The notes: a model not told the origin generated them from the sequence alone. Positions 7,214 to 17,124 are shown, counted from the stretch's first letter. The stretch: DNA of 52,084 nucleotides from SAR116 cluster bacterium AG-447-C21 (GCA_003212315.1 QCQB01000012.1:1-52084), one strand, 5' to 3'. Made by a program: numbers and translations.

Positions 7214-8407
7214 ATGCAACCATTAACCGGGGTAAGAGTCCTTGCAGTAGAACAATACGGCGCGGGACCATTTGGAACCATGTATCTCGCAAATCAGGGC
7301 GCTGAGGTAATTAAAATTGAAAACCCTTCTGATGGCGGCGACATGTCTCGGGCAGTTGGCCCGTATTTTTTGAGTCCAGAAGACAGCGAATTCTTTCACA
7401 GCTTTAACGCCAATAAAAAAAGCGTGACTATCAATCTGCAAAAGCCAGAGGGGTTAGCCGTTTTTCACGAATTAGTAAAAACAGCCGATGCTGTGTCAAA
7501 TAATCTCAGAGGAGATGTACCTGAAAAACTTGGTTTAGATTATGCATCACTTAAAGCCATTAATCCAAAGGTTGTATGCGCCCATCTCAGCGCTTATGGC
7601 AGATCCGGTTCAAGACAAACCTGGCCAGGCTTTGATTACCTTATGCAGGCGGAAACAGGATGGTTTTCTTTGACAGGCGAGCCTGGAACACCCCCAGCTC
7701 GCTTTGGTTTATCTGTTGTTGATATGATGACAGGCCTTGCAATGGCCTTTAGTTTGGTCTCCGCCGTGGTTGCCGCTCGTTCATCCGGCATTGGACGAGA
7801 CATGGATGTTTCACTCTTCGATTTGGCTTTGCATAACACAAGTTATTTATCCACTTGGTATCTAAATGACAATGTTGTGACCGAAAGACTCGAACGATCT
7901 GCCCATCCATCCTTAACACCTTGTCAGTTATATAAAACCAAAAATGGCTGGATCTTTATAATGTGTAATAAGGAAAAGTTCTGGCCAATACTTTGCGATA
8001 AGCTCGGACAAGCTTGCTGGTCTGAAGACCCTCGTTTCCTCTTATTTAAAAACCGATTAGAACATCGTGAAACTCTGCAACAAATGCTGGACGAAACACT
8101 TTCACAAAAAACGACCGAAGAATGGCTTGCCACGTTTGCTGGCAGTGTGCCCGCTGCGCCCATCTTCGATATTGGAGAGGCTATGAATAATCCTTTCGTT
8201 TCGGAAAGAAATGGTATTCATGAGTTTACCAATCCGGCAAATCCAAATACAACTTTTAAAATGGTCGCTCACCCAATTAGATCTGCTGGAGATCAACCGT
8301 TGAACAATCCTGCTCCAAAACTGGGGGAGAACACAGATAGAATCCTGGGAGAAACGGGATATACGGACGACCAAATAAACAATCTAAGAGATAGAGGTAT
8401 AATATAA
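7214..8407 (+). CDS. Family III (CaiB/BaiF-type) CoA transferase
   Basis: A 397-residue enzyme with the family landmarks: N-terminal LTGVRVLAVEQYGAGPFGTM, the CoA-binding NANKKSVTINL segment, HLSAYGRSGSR, GFDYLMQAETG, and DVSLFDLALHN. It moves CoA between two carboxylic acids by a ping-pong mechanism. I take ATG 7214-7216 as the start, with GAGAG upstream; a TTG at 7199 would overlap the stop of the hydrolase. With the ligase two genes upstream the cell would have two ways to activate the substrate. The donor and acceptor acids cannot be read from sequence. The plus-strand run ends here, converging on arsJ 26 bases further. Confidence 0.88.
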   Translation: MQPLTGVRVLAVEQYGAGPFGTMYLANQGAEVIKIENPSDGGDMSRAVGPYFLSPEDSEFFHSFNANKKSVTINLQKPEGLAVFHELVKTADAVSNNLRGDVPEKLGLDYASLKAINPKVVCAHLSAYGRSGSRQTWPGFDYLMQAETGWFSLTGEPGTPPARFGLSVVDMMTGLAMAFSLVSAVVAARSSGIGRDMDVSLFDLALHNTSYLSTWYLNDNVVTERLERSAHPSLTPCQLYKTKNGWIFIMCNKEKFWPILCDKLGQACWSEDPRFLLFKNRLEHRETLQQMLDETLSQKTTEEWLATFAGSVPAAPIFDIGEAMNNPFVSERNGIHEFTNPANPNTTFKMVAHPIRSAGDQPLNNPAPKLGENTDRILGETGYTDDQINNLRDRGII

Positions 8408-8433
8408 TTGATTACTATAAACTGCCTTGTTTT

Positions 8434-9666
8434 TTATTGAACTAGATGAGACTTGTCTCTGTTAAACGCGGGGGCCAACAGCATGGTGAACACGGCAGCA
8501 ATAATCAGCATGCTCAGAGCAACTGCAAGAGCCCCTGTTAGTCCAGCGATTTGATACGCAATGCCAGACAAAAGAGTACCCAATAATCTTCCTGCAGCAT
8601 TAGCGCTATAGTAAAAGCCTACCGACAGTGCAACATTATCAACATTGGAGAAATTCAAAATTAGATAGGAGTGCAAAGCAGAATTTACTGCGAAGCAAAA
8701 TCCGAATATAGCTAAACCAAATAGAAGGCTTAAAGTAATATGGAATTGCAATTCAATTGCTAGAGTAATAGCAAAAGTGACAAGACACAGAATTACCATC
8801 CATGCAGAGGCGTATTTAAGTTCTTTTGAATGCCCATCTTCAGAACTTTTGATTAGACTAGGTGCCAAGCTTTGAACAATCCCGTACCCTATTATCCAAA
8901 GGGCTAGAAACCCGCCAACTGCCTTGAAGTTCCAATTTAACTCACTCAATAAAAAAACAGGTAATGCAACAACAAACCACACATCACGTGCACCAAATAG
9001 GAAAACCCTCGCCATAGATAAAATATTTATGGGCCTGGATTTAGAAAAAATTTCTTTGATCTTCGCCTTTGTCGATGCTTTACCCATCGAGTTTGGTAAA
9101 AGCCAACCACTTAAGATCAACAGAGCAAATAGTGCACCAGCCATAATCCAAAGAGCGCAAACAAAACCACAAACAGATAAGAGTACGCCACCTAGAAAAA
9201 ACCCTACGCCTTTAAGTGCATTCTTTGAACCCGTTAGCAAAGCCACAAGCTTAAAAAGCGTCGAATGATTACCTTTAGGAACCACCAATTTGATTGCACT
9301 TTTGGAACTCATTTTCGAGAGATCTTTAGCAACTCCAGATAATCCTTGAGCAAAAAGAACAAAAACTAACGAAAATATTGCCGGCCACAATGGATTAAGA
9401 AAAGATAACAAAAACAGAGAGAATACTTGGAGAGCCAATCCTGAGAGTAGGGTAAGTTTCACACCAAACCGGGCCCCTAACCAACCTCCTATTAAATTTG
9501 TCAAAACTCCCATTAGCTCATAGAGAAGGAAAAGTGTTGCCAACTCAAACGGCGAATATCCCAAGGTATGAAAGTGCAAGAGAACCAGCATTCTTAATGC
9601 ACCATCTGTAAGGGTAAACCCCCAGTAAGCTGCTGTTACGACGATATAATTTCTAATATTCGTCAA
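8434..9666 (-). CDS. arsJ: ArsJ, organoarsenical (1-arseno-3-phosphoglycerate) exporter
   Basis: A 12-helix MFS permease of 410 residues. Its N-terminus (NYIVVTAAYWGFTLTDGALR) and the FELATLFLLYELMGVLTN, GLSGVAKDLSKMSSKSAIK and GSKNALKGVGFFLGG segments match what I know of ArsJ. ArsJ exports 1-arseno-3-phosphoglycerate, made when GAPDH uses arsenate in place of phosphate. The gene follows a GAPDH gene by 10 bases on the same strand, the diagnostic arrangement. The start is a TTG at 9664-9666 with AGGG eight bases before; no better start exists upstream of the first membrane helix. No arsR, arsC or acr3 is present nearby, so regulation may be constitutive or lie elsewhere. Confidence 0.92.
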   Translation of the reverse strand: MTNIRNYIVVTAAYWGFTLTDGALRMLVLLHFHTLGYSPFELATLFLLYELMGVLTNLIGGWLGARFGVKLTLLSGLALQVFSLFLLSFLNPLWPAIFSLVFVLFAQGLSGVAKDLSKMSSKSAIKLVVPKGNHSTLFKLVALLTGSKNALKGVGFFLGGVLLSVCGFVCALWIMAGALFALLILSGWLLPNSMGKASTKAKIKEIFSKSRPINILSMARVFLFGARDVWFVVALPVFLLSELNWNFKAVGGFLALWIIGYGIVQSLAPSLIKSSEDGHSKELKYASAWMVILCLVTFAITLAIELQFHITLSLLFGLAIFGFCFAVNSALHSYLILNFSNVDNVALSVGFYYSANAAGRLLGTLLSGIAYQIAGLTGALAVALSMLIIAAVFTMLLAPAFNRDKSHLVQ

Positions 9667-9676
9667 TTAAGGGACC

Positions 9677-10717
9677 CTAACTTCTAATACTGGAAGCAAC
9701 CTTGCAAACAAGCTCTATGAGCCTATTCGCGTAGCCCACCTCATTATCATACCATGCTAAAATTTTTAATTGCCTGTTGTCGACAAGCATTGTGGATAAG
9801 CCATCGATGATGCAGGATCGCGTGTCTCCAGAATAATCAGAAGATACTAAAGGCCTCTCCTCGTATCCTAATATTGAAGCCAAATCGCCCTCACTGGCGT
9901 TTTTGAAAAGGTTATTTACCTCGTCGACCGTGGTTGAACGACTCATCTCAAAGACGCAGTCTGTCAACGACGCGTTCAGTAGCGGCACCCTCACGGCTAA
10001 ACCATTCAGCTTTCCATTTAATTCGGGAAAAATAAGCCCAATCGCTGTTGCAGATCCTGTAGATGTCGGAATTAGGTTCACTAAAGAAGACCGTGCCCGT
10101 CTCAAGTCCTTATGAGGTTTATCGACTACAGTTTGTGTATTAGTAACATCGTGAATTGTTGTAATCAAACCATGTTCAATGCCAATTTCCGATTGAATAA
10201 CCTTGACTATGGGAGCTAGACAATTGGTCGTGCATGAAGCCGCCGTTACCAAATGATGCTTTTTGGGGTTATAAAGATGATCATTAACACCCATAACAAT
10301 ATTTAAAGCATTTTGATCTTTGACTGGGCAAGCTACAATCACCTTTTTAATACCTGCGTCAAAGTATGGCTGAAGGTCCTCCGTTTTTTTAAACTGACCC
10401 GATGCATCAATCACCAGATCAAGACCCAAGGCCTTCCAATGACCACTCGCCGGAGTATCAAAACAACTATATGTTAAATCTTGGTTTTCTATCTTTAATG
10501 CTCTTTCCTTGACCTTGATATCAAGCTTTGAACGACCGTGAATGCTATCAAATTCAAGAAGATGTGCAGCAGTTTCGATACCACCATTTATTTCATTAAT
10601 GTGAACTATTTTCATCAGGTCGCCAGAGCCATTGAACTCTGATGCTCTATCCCAGAAAGTCCGGGCTGCTAACCGGCCAATTCTGCCAAAACCATTTATA
10701 CCAATACGGACAGCCAT
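9677..10717 (-). CDS. gap: Glyceraldehyde-3-phosphate dehydrogenase, arsenic-associated
   Basis: A complete 346-residue NAD-type GAPDH. The Rossmann motif [10 protein letters not shown] is at 7-16, the catalytic Cys162 in [10 protein letters not shown], His189 in TIHDVTNTQ, and the phosphate-site STGSATAIG follows. Beside arsJ its likely job is to convert glyceraldehyde-3-phosphate and arsenate into 1-arseno-3-phosphoglycerate for export, although it may also serve central metabolism; no other glycolytic gene (pgk, tkt, fba) is adjacent. The ATG at 10715-10717 has AAAGGG upstream. The pair appears to be a two-gene operon with a promoter in the 93 bases before this start. Confidence 0.93.
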   Translation of the reverse strand: MAVRIGINGFGRIGRLAARTFWDRASEFNGSGDLMKIVHINEINGGIETAAHLLEFDSIHGRSKLDIKVKERALKIENQDLTYSCFDTPASGHWKALGLDLVIDASGQFKKTEDLQPYFDAGIKKVIVACPVKDQNALNIVMGVNDHLYNPKKHHLVTAASCTTNCLAPIVKVIQSEIGIEHGLITTIHDVTNTQTVVDKPHKDLRRARSSLVNLIPTSTGSATAIGLIFPELNGKLNGLAVRVPLLNASLTDCVFEMSRSTTVDEVNNLFKNASEGDLASILGYEERPLVSSDYSGDTRSCIIDGLSTMLVDNRQLKILAWYDNEVGYANRLIELVCKVASSIRS

Positions 10718-10810
10718 TAAAGACCCTTTACAATTATATTAACTTTTTAAGATACAGATTATCAGCGTTTTATGAACATAATATTACCGATAGAATATTA
10801 CCTATTAAAA

Positions 10811-11263
10811 TTATTGCTGAAGAAAAAAAACCTTGCAATCAGAGGATCCCTCACTCAGAAAAATATAGATTCCTTCTTGAAGTTCGATTCCAGCGATACG
10901 CGACATATCTTTTTTGGTAGCCGCTGGATATCGCACACCCGAGAACTCGGCGACACCACCACCAAATCTTCTAAGCCTGCCTTCATTGCAAGCCACTGAG
11001 GCTTCTTTATCAAAAGCAGCCGCTTGGTATAACGGGTTTGGGTCGGAGGCCATTAGCCCCTTTTTAGGAGCTTGAAGTATTCTTGTTCTATATTTTCTTC
11101 CCTGACCGCCAAACGTTCCGCGAGGCCGTTTCTTTGCGCCACTGCTAAAGTGATTCCTGTCCGTGGCGCGTAATTCAGCCGATTCTGCAGGTACACTAAT
11201 GGCCGTGCACGGCAATAGAACGATTGCCATAAAAATATAAAAAGGGATGGTCAAAAAGAACAA
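10811..11263 (-). CDS. Small secreted protein of unknown function
   Basis: A 150-residue protein with an N-terminal hydrophobic stretch (FFLTIPFYIFMAIVLLPCTA) that reads as a signal peptide, followed by a hydrophilic, Arg/Lys/Gly-rich region and a C-terminal segment with two Cys in total after the signal (VACNEG, SSDCKV). The start is probably TTG 11261-11263 with GGAG six bases before; an ATG at 11228-11230 would shorten the signal sequence and lacks a ribosome site. I do not recognise the family. It stands between the gap-arsJ pair and hldA on the same strand, with no evident link to either. Confidence 0.55.
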   Translation of the reverse strand: MFFLTIPFYIFMAIVLLPCTAISVPAESAELRATDRNHFSSGAKKRPRGTFGGQGRKYRTRILQAPKKGLMASDPNPLYQAAAFDKEASVACNEGRLRRFGGGVAEFSGVRYPAATKKDMSRIAGIELQEGIYIFLSEGSSDCKVFFLQQ

Positions 11264-11326
11264 GTCCTACTCCATGAATAATTAGTTGTTCAATACAAGC
11301 GTGCGAAGCAAGCAATATGTGGAATG

Positions 11327-12316
11327 CTAAACTCCATTTCTCATGATCGAAGCTTGAAGTTCCTCTAATGATACCGTTTGAATTCCCACTTTCTCACAGA
11401 TAATGCCTCCACCATAATTTGCGACCGTCATCGCGTCCTTTACAGAACTACCCGAAGCTATTGCCGAAGCCATTACACTTATCACAGTATCCCCCGCCCC
11501 GGCGGGGTCATTAACTATACGCACAAAAGCAGGCAAGGTATAAAAACTTTCACTGGAATCTAAAAGCCCAACGCCATCCTTACCCATCGTCACCATAACG
11601 TTCTCACATTTTAATCGCTTCTTTAAATCTTGGGCAGCTCTCCTTATCTCATCGACATTAGACACCTTCATCGAAGTCGCCTCTGCTAACTCTCTCAGGT
11701 TGGGCTTAAAAAGTGTCACCCCCTCATAAGCAAAAAAATTGTCAAATTTTGGATCTACCAGAACCTTTAAGCCTGCTTCCTTAGCTATCGTCAGGACCTC
11801 ATGAATGAATGGTTCAGTTAAAAGGCCTTTATTATAATCTTCAATGATAACGCCCGACAGAGAGTCTACTGACTCAGAAAAAGATTTGATAATTTTTGAA
11901 GAAAGTTTTTCTGCAATCGGTGTTCTGTTTTCAAAATCAGCTCTAGAAATTTGTCTTCCTTGCGCAAATGTCCTCATCTTCGTGGTAGTGCAGCGCGACG
12001 AATCTGGGAAAATAAAATGCTCGCAATTAGAATTTTTTCTAATCAAAGACCGCAGCCTCTCTCCATTTTCGTCATCCCCTACAACGCTAAATAAAATTGG
12101 CAAGTCACCTAAAGCAGAAAGATTATTTGCTACGTTGGCAGCTCCTCCCAACTGATATGTCTCTTCCACTATATCAACGATGGGGATGGGTGCTTCAGCA
12201 GAGAGCCTATCTATGTTACCAGTTAAAAACTTATCAAGCATAACATCACCGATTACCGCTATACGTCTGCCCCCCATTTGGGCGAGCAATTTCAAATAAT
12301 GTTGCTGGTCAGACAT
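11327..12316 (-). CDS. hldA: D-glycero-beta-D-manno-heptose-7-phosphate kinase
   Basis: A PfkB/ribokinase-fold kinase of 329 residues corresponding to domain I of HldE/RfaE. It phosphorylates heptose-7-phosphate at C1 in ADP-heptose synthesis for the LPS inner core. Marks: RRIAVIGDVMLDKFL near the N-terminus, SAEAPIPIVD, GGAANVANNL, and the DPAGAGDTV anion-hole/catalytic motif near the C-terminus. The C-terminal nucleotidyltransferase domain of bifunctional HldE is absent, so an hldC-type gene must be elsewhere. ATG 12314-12316. The gmhB gene lies 96 bases upstream on the same strand, encoding the next step of the pathway. Confidence 0.92.
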   Translation of the reverse strand: MSDQQHYLKLLAQMGGRRIAVIGDVMLDKFLTGNIDRLSAEAPIPIVDIVEETYQLGGAANVANNLSALGDLPILFSVVGDDENGERLRSLIRKNSNCEHFIFPDSSRCTTTKMRTFAQGRQISRADFENRTPIAEKLSSKIIKSFSESVDSLSGVIIEDYNKGLLTEPFIHEVLTIAKEAGLKVLVDPKFDNFFAYEGVTLFKPNLRELAEATSMKVSNVDEIRRAAQDLKKRLKCENVMVTMGKDGVGLLDSSESFYTLPAFVRIVNDPAGAGDTVISVMASAIASGSSVKDAMTVANYGGGIICEKVGIQTVSLEELQASIMRNGV

Positions 12317-12412
12317 TTTCTGTACATTCTTTCCTGAAAATTCTATGTATCAATCGCGGTATCATTAATTCTGCAGTAATTAAAGGCATTTTTAACAAAT
12401 ATTGACTATGCT

Positions 12413-12943
12413 TTAATTTGATAATGCCTGTCGGATAATCACATTTTGAATAAATTTTAAAAGATTGTCGCTTTCAAAAAGAAACCCAGGAATATTTGCC
12501 GCCTGTGCGGCTTCGATATCTGTGGAACGATCCCCGATCATAAATGACCCATTTCTTTTGATTGGCCATTTTTTCATTAAATCAAAAATCATTCCGGGTG
12601 AAGGCTTGCGCCAATGTGCTATAGCCCGGAACCGACCATCGTCATAATCAGGGTGAAAGGGGCTATAACGAAAATCATCTATTCGTGCTCCAACAACTGA
12701 GAGTTCAGCATTCATCCATCGATGGAGGCCTTGAACATCATTTTCAGTATAAAGGTTTCTAGAAATACCAGTCTGATTAGTTACAACAAAAACATAATAA
12801 TTAGCTTTATTTAAAAACCGCACCGCCTCCTTGGCACCAGCTATCCAATTTATCTGATCCGGACGGTATGCATAACCACTATCTTCATTCAAAACGCCAT
12901 CCCTATCTAAAAACACTGCTGAACGAAGAGTCGTTGTATTCAT
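12413..12943 (-). CDS. gmhB: D-glycero-D-manno-heptose 1,7-bisphosphate 7-phosphatase
   Basis: A HAD-IIIA phosphatase of 176 residues that removes the C7 phosphate in ADP-heptose synthesis. Motif I FLDRDGVLNE has the nucleophile Asp13 and general acid Asp15; motif II is VVTNQTGI; motif III/IV is RKPSPGM followed by MIGDRSTDIEAA. The zinc-binding cysteines of the E. coli enzyme (CxH...CxC before the RKP motif) are missing: the loop reads SPFHPDY...AHWRKP. I recall Cys-poor forms in other alphaproteobacteria, so it is likely functional. ATG 12941-12943 with GGAG nine bases before. It is grouped with hldA. Confidence 0.9.
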   Translation of the reverse strand: MNTTTLRSAVFLDRDGVLNEDSGYAYRPDQINWIAGAKEAVRFLNKANYYVFVVTNQTGISRNLYTENDVQGLHRWMNAELSVVGARIDDFRYSPFHPDYDDGRFRAIAHWRKPSPGMIFDLMKKWPIKRNGSFMIGDRSTDIEAAQAANIPGFLFESDNLLKFIQNVIIRQALSN

Positions 12944-13048
12944 AAAAAGAGACTCCTTTACTGCAAAATATGGTTTTTCTTGTATTCTAAGGCTCTGATC
13001 GCAAATAAAGCGTTAATTTATAATAAGAAATACTTGTAATGCGTCAAA

Positions 13049-15133
13049 CTAGAGGTCGACAACAATATTTCCAAATGAATCTAAACGGGCCTCCGCTTTT
13101 GGCGGAATTAAACACGTTGCATCGTATTCCTCAACAATTGCAGGGCCTATGCGTTTTTGTTGTAGGTCAGCCCGCGCAACAACGGCTGTCTCGATCCAAC
13201 CATAACTTTTTCCAAAATAGGCTTTTCTGCTATTAGCAACCGGTGTTAGAGCTTCTTCTGCATATAACTTTTCTGGTACCCTGCTACTATCCGGAATACC
13301 GCGGCCAATTACAGCAATATTAACCAGTTCCACTGGCTCTTCAGGCCCTGCTCTATGTCCATAAACGACCTCATGCTCTTGCCCAAAGTTTTCAGCGAGT
13401 TCGGCAAGTTTCTTTGAGTCAAAGTTTCCACTCGGAGCTGGGACTGATAACTCATAAATCTGTCCTTTATAGTGCAGGCTAGCCGATCGTTCTATGACAG
13501 CTGAAGCCCCGGAGAACCCTTCTTTGTTAAGCTCATCGAGCGCTTCTTTAGCTAATCCTTCCCAAGCTGTCGTCAACTCTTGTGGATCAGCGTCTGTTAA
13601 TAATCGCCTGAACGTTCTTGAGTAATGATGCTCAACGTCAGCATAGAGAAGACCAAAAGATGAAAAGAGCCCAGGAGAGGGTGGCACTATCACCTGCTTT
13701 ATTCCAATCGCATCAGCCATACCTGCCGCAAATAGCGGGCCATTACCACCGAACGCAAACAAAGAATAGTTTCGTGGGTTCCGACCCCGCTCTGTAGAAA
13801 CGGCTTTTATGGCTCTAATCATATTAGAGGCAGAAATTAAGTGAGCACCATGTGCAGCATCTTCTAAAGACAATCCAAGAGGCTCTGCAATTTTCCTTGT
13901 AAAAACGCTGATAGCTTTTTCTTTATTGAGTTTAACTGCCCCACCGACCAGATGGTCAGGGTTTATATAACCGAGGATGACGTTTGCGTCAGTTATCGTC
14001 GGATTTTCTCCACCCGCATCGTAACAAACAGGTCCGGGGGAGGCGCCCGCACTTTCAGGGCCCGCCCTGAGCGATCCACCCGTATCTATGGAGAGTATTG
14101 ATCCCCCGCCAGCACCTACTTCCGCTAAATCAATTGCTGGTACCTTCAATGCGTAGCCAGCACCCGTCATCAATCGCGACCCATGCATAATACCTCCACC
14201 CACCTGCATATCTAACGCCCGGGTTACTTCACCACGGGCAATCATGGAGGTTTTAGCTGTTGTCCCTCCCATATCGAAGGTAATGACATTTTCAAGGCCC
14301 GATGCTTTGGATATAGCTTGACTGCCAATTACCCCCCCAGCAGGCCCTGACTCAATTATGTGCATTGGCAGCTTTGACGCTGTTTCAGACGTGGTTAATC
14401 CACCATTTGACTGCATTAAATAAATTGGCGCTGAAATGCTGTCTGCATCAAGGCCCTTTCTTAAAGCAGTCAAATATGTTGCAACGACAGGTAGCACGTA
14501 GGCATTAATTACTGTTGTTGATGTTCGCTCATACTCTTTCATTTCTGGTAAGACATCCGCACTTATACAAAGAGGTAGATCTGGCGCCAATTCTCGGACC
14601 ACCTCCTCCACAAATCTCTCATTTTCTGGGTTTGCATACGCATTTATCAGGCAGATAGCGATGGCTTCTACTTTTTCGTCGAGAAGCTTTCTTACGACTC
14701 GCTCAACCTCAATTTGTTGAGGTTTTCTTTCTATTGCACCATTGGCATTCACTCGCTCATCAACAACCTGTCGCAAGTAACGCTCTACGAGCGACGGCGG
14801 CTTTTCCCAGGCCAGATCATAAAGTCTTGGCATTCGCAGGGTTCGTATTTCGAGAATATCCCTAAATCCGGCGGATGTAATTAAGCCAACACGGGCGCCT
14901 TTCAATTCTAAAATAGCATTAGAAGCAACCGTAGTTCCGTGCCTGATTTCCCGAACATCCTCTGGAGTGATGCCAGCCTCACCAAAAACCTCCGCCATCC
15001 CTTCCACGATAGCACGTGCGTAATTATCGACACTTGATGGGACCTTTTTTGTAAATAATCTACCTTCCGCGTTAAGAAATACTATGTCTGTGAACGTACC
15101 CCCTATATCAATTCCAACTCTAAATCGGCTCAT
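13049..15133 (-). CDS. Hydantoinase/oxoprolinase subunit A (HyuA-like)
   Basis: A 694-residue ATP-dependent amidohydrolase subunit of the hydantoinase A/5-oxoprolinase family (ASKHA fold). RVGIDIGGTFTDIVF is at the N-terminus, then RHGTTVASNAILE, ESGPAGGVIGS and FDMGGTTAKTSM. With subunit B it hydrolyses a cyclic amide such as a hydantoin or 5-oxoproline, or carboxylates a ketone in the related acetone-carboxylase branch; length near 690 and the pairing favour the hydantoinase/oxoprolinase group. Its ATG (15131-15133) overlaps the TGA of subunit B as ATGA, so translation is coupled. Substrate unknown. Confidence 0.9.
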   Translation of the reverse strand: MSRFRVGIDIGGTFTDIVFLNAEGRLFTKKVPSSVDNYARAIVEGMAEVFGEAGITPEDVREIRHGTTVASNAILELKGARVGLITSAGFRDILEIRTLRMPRLYDLAWEKPPSLVERYLRQVVDERVNANGAIERKPQQIEVERVVRKLLDEKVEAIAICLINAYANPENERFVEEVVRELAPDLPLCISADVLPEMKEYERTSTTVINAYVLPVVATYLTALRKGLDADSISAPIYLMQSNGGLTTSETASKLPMHIIESGPAGGVIGSQAISKASGLENVITFDMGGTTAKTSMIARGEVTRALDMQVGGGIMHGSRLMTGAGYALKVPAIDLAEVGAGGGSILSIDTGGSLRAGPESAGASPGPVCYDAGGENPTITDANVILGYINPDHLVGGAVKLNKEKAISVFTRKIAEPLGLSLEDAAHGAHLISASNMIRAIKAVSTERGRNPRNYSLFAFGGNGPLFAAGMADAIGIKQVIVPPSPGLFSSFGLLYADVEHHYSRTFRRLLTDADPQELTTAWEGLAKEALDELNKEGFSGASAVIERSASLHYKGQIYELSVPAPSGNFDSKKLAELAENFGQEHEVVYGHRAGPEEPVELVNIAVIGRGIPDSSRVPEKLYAEEALTPVANSRKAYFGKSYGWIETAVVARADLQQKRIGPAIVEEYDATCLIPPKAEARLDSFGNIVVDL

Positions 15134-16932
15134 AGATCAGCTCCCTTGTCATCTTTACGGGGCCAATCCTGCCAAAGAACGGCAGGGGTCTTGCCTATTC
15201 TTGATTTCTGTATCTCCACACGTAGTATCTGAGTAGCTTTGTAATCAACGCCCCAACCATCTGATTTTATTACAACCCCATAGTCATCACGAGCAGAATT
15301 CATACTTACGAGTTCGTTTCGGACGTCACGAAGTACACTCTCAGGATCACGCTCCAAAGGATCTCCCCATCCTCCACCGCCAGCTAATTCATGACGCAGC
15401 ACCTCTCCAGCATACATTATCATGGTGAATTTTGAGTCTAGGGGACGAGCATCTTTCTCAGGGTTCATGATGTTACTAGAGGAAGCACCGGGATTACCAC
15501 CATATAAGCCGTAGGGTCGAAATACTTTTCTATCTGAACGAACCTGCAAAACTGCTTCGTTCTCTAATAACTTATAGTCACGTCTATAAGGCGCTCCTCC
15601 ACGAAATTTTCCAGCACCCGCTTTATCAGCGACAAATTCATAGGCCAATATCTCAACCGGGTTTTCCGCCTCACAAACCTCGATCGACTGGGTTGCCATA
15701 TTGGCAAATAAATTTGAGTTTCCAGAAAGTCCATCGGCCCAAGGGCGAGCACCCCATGTACCACAGGCAAAGTCTACATAAATGAAGGGGTTTCGCTCTG
15801 AGTCATAACCACCAATCGATATCCCCGTATTTCCACCATCAGACGCCGCCATAACTTTGTCTGGAAGCATCATTGCTAATGCACCAAGAACACAATCCAC
15901 CATTCTAAAACCAGTGAGACCACGAGCCGCACAGGCTGCTGGCAAAACACCGTTAGCAATGGTACCAGGAGGGGCAGTAACCTCAACGCAACGGAAAAAC
16001 CCCTCGTTTGCAGGAACATCATTAGGTAGAATACATTTTACGCCGCAGTATGTGGCAGCTTTTGTAAATGAGAGAGTATTGTTTATAGCCCCTTTCACCT
16101 GTTCTGAAGTTCCAGTCCAATCAGCAAATAAACGATCGCCTTTCTTATTAAATTTTACAAATAAGCGGATCGGCTGCCCAACATCAACACCGTCATCATC
16201 TATCCAATCTTCAAAACTCCATTCGCCATCGGGTAATTCTAAAAGTGCCGCTTTCGTAACACGTTCAGTATAATCAACGAAATCAATTAGGAACTGAGAC
16301 ATTGTTTCAACACCATGCTCATCAACTAGCTCCAAAAACTGCCTTTCTGCAATATTACAAGCGGCTAACTGGGCTCTGATATCTCCAAAAACTTTTACAG
16401 GGACTCGGACATTTGCTTCAATCAAACTGAATAACGTTTCATTTCTCTTACCCTGCTCAAACATATACATCGGGGGGATACGAAGACCCTCTTGATATAT
16501 TTCTGTTGAGTCGGAGGCGTTTGAGCCAGCCACTCTTCCCCCGACATCAGTGTGGTGGCAAATCGTTGCGGCAAACGCTATTCGTTTTCCGTTGTGAAAA
16601 ATTGGTTTGAAAATAAAAATATCTGGGAGATGCATTCCCCCTTGGTATGGGTCGTTTAAGCAGAAAAGATCATCCGGTTTCATAGCATGCCCAAATCGTT
16701 CCACTACGGCCGCCAAGGCTGTTGGAATCGATCCGAGATGACCAGGTAAAGTTAGTCCTTGGGCAACAAGATTTCCTTCTGGATCACAAAATGCTGTTGA
16801 AAAATCCATATTATCCCGAAGAACGCCAGAGTATGTGGTTCGAACGATGGTAAGCGCCATTTCATCTGCGATAGAGATAACAGCATTACGTAACAACTCA
16901 AATTGAATCGGATCCCACGTATCATCAGACAT
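15130..16932 (-). CDS. Hydantoinase/oxoprolinase subunit B (HyuB-like)
   Basis: A 600-residue subunit of the hydantoinase B/oxoprolinase family. Typical segments are VRTTYSGVLRDNMDFSTAFC, DLFCLNDPYQGGMHLPDIF, FAATICHHTDVGG, YQEGLRIPP, NIAERQ, the GTSEQVKGAINN turn and the C-terminal AGGGGWGDPLERD. ATG 16930-16932 follows GGAG by six bases. It is the first gene of a two-gene operon with subunit A, and no permease or carbamoylase gene is attached. The 192-base gap upstream separates it from the divergent, broken alcohol dehydrogenase; I see no clear operator there. Confidence 0.9.
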   Translation of the reverse strand: MSDDTWDPIQFELLRNAVISIADEMALTIVRTTYSGVLRDNMDFSTAFCDPEGNLVAQGLTLPGHLGSIPTALAAVVERFGHAMKPDDLFCLNDPYQGGMHLPDIFIFKPIFHNGKRIAFAATICHHTDVGGRVAGSNASDSTEIYQEGLRIPPMYMFEQGKRNETLFSLIEANVRVPVKVFGDIRAQLAACNIAERQFLELVDEHGVETMSQFLIDFVDYTERVTKAALLELPDGEWSFEDWIDDDGVDVGQPIRLFVKFNKKGDRLFADWTGTSEQVKGAINNTLSFTKAATYCGVKCILPNDVPANEGFFRCVEVTAPPGTIANGVLPAACAARGLTGFRMVDCVLGALAMMLPDKVMAASDGGNTGISIGGYDSERNPFIYVDFACGTWGARPWADGLSGNSNLFANMATQSIEVCEAENPVEILAYEFVADKAGAGKFRGGAPYRRDYKLLENEAVLQVRSDRKVFRPYGLYGGNPGASSSNIMNPEKDARPLDSKFTMIMYAGEVLRHELAGGGGWGDPLERDPESVLRDVRNELVSMNSARDDYGVVIKSDGWGVDYKATQILRVEIQKSRIGKTPAVLWQDWPRKDDKGADL

Positions 16933-17124
16933 ATTTCGCTCCAGCTAACCCATTTTGGTTTTAGTGTGCAATGCGGATCATTGATTAGGAAGACTTTTGA
17001 TAAAAAATTCCTATCTTTCTCCATCTCTGATGGAGCGATGCACTAATAATCTTTGCATTAATGTATAACTAATAAACATGAATATGCGTTCAATCAGTTT
17101 TGCTCATACAGAGGGTAAATTGAA

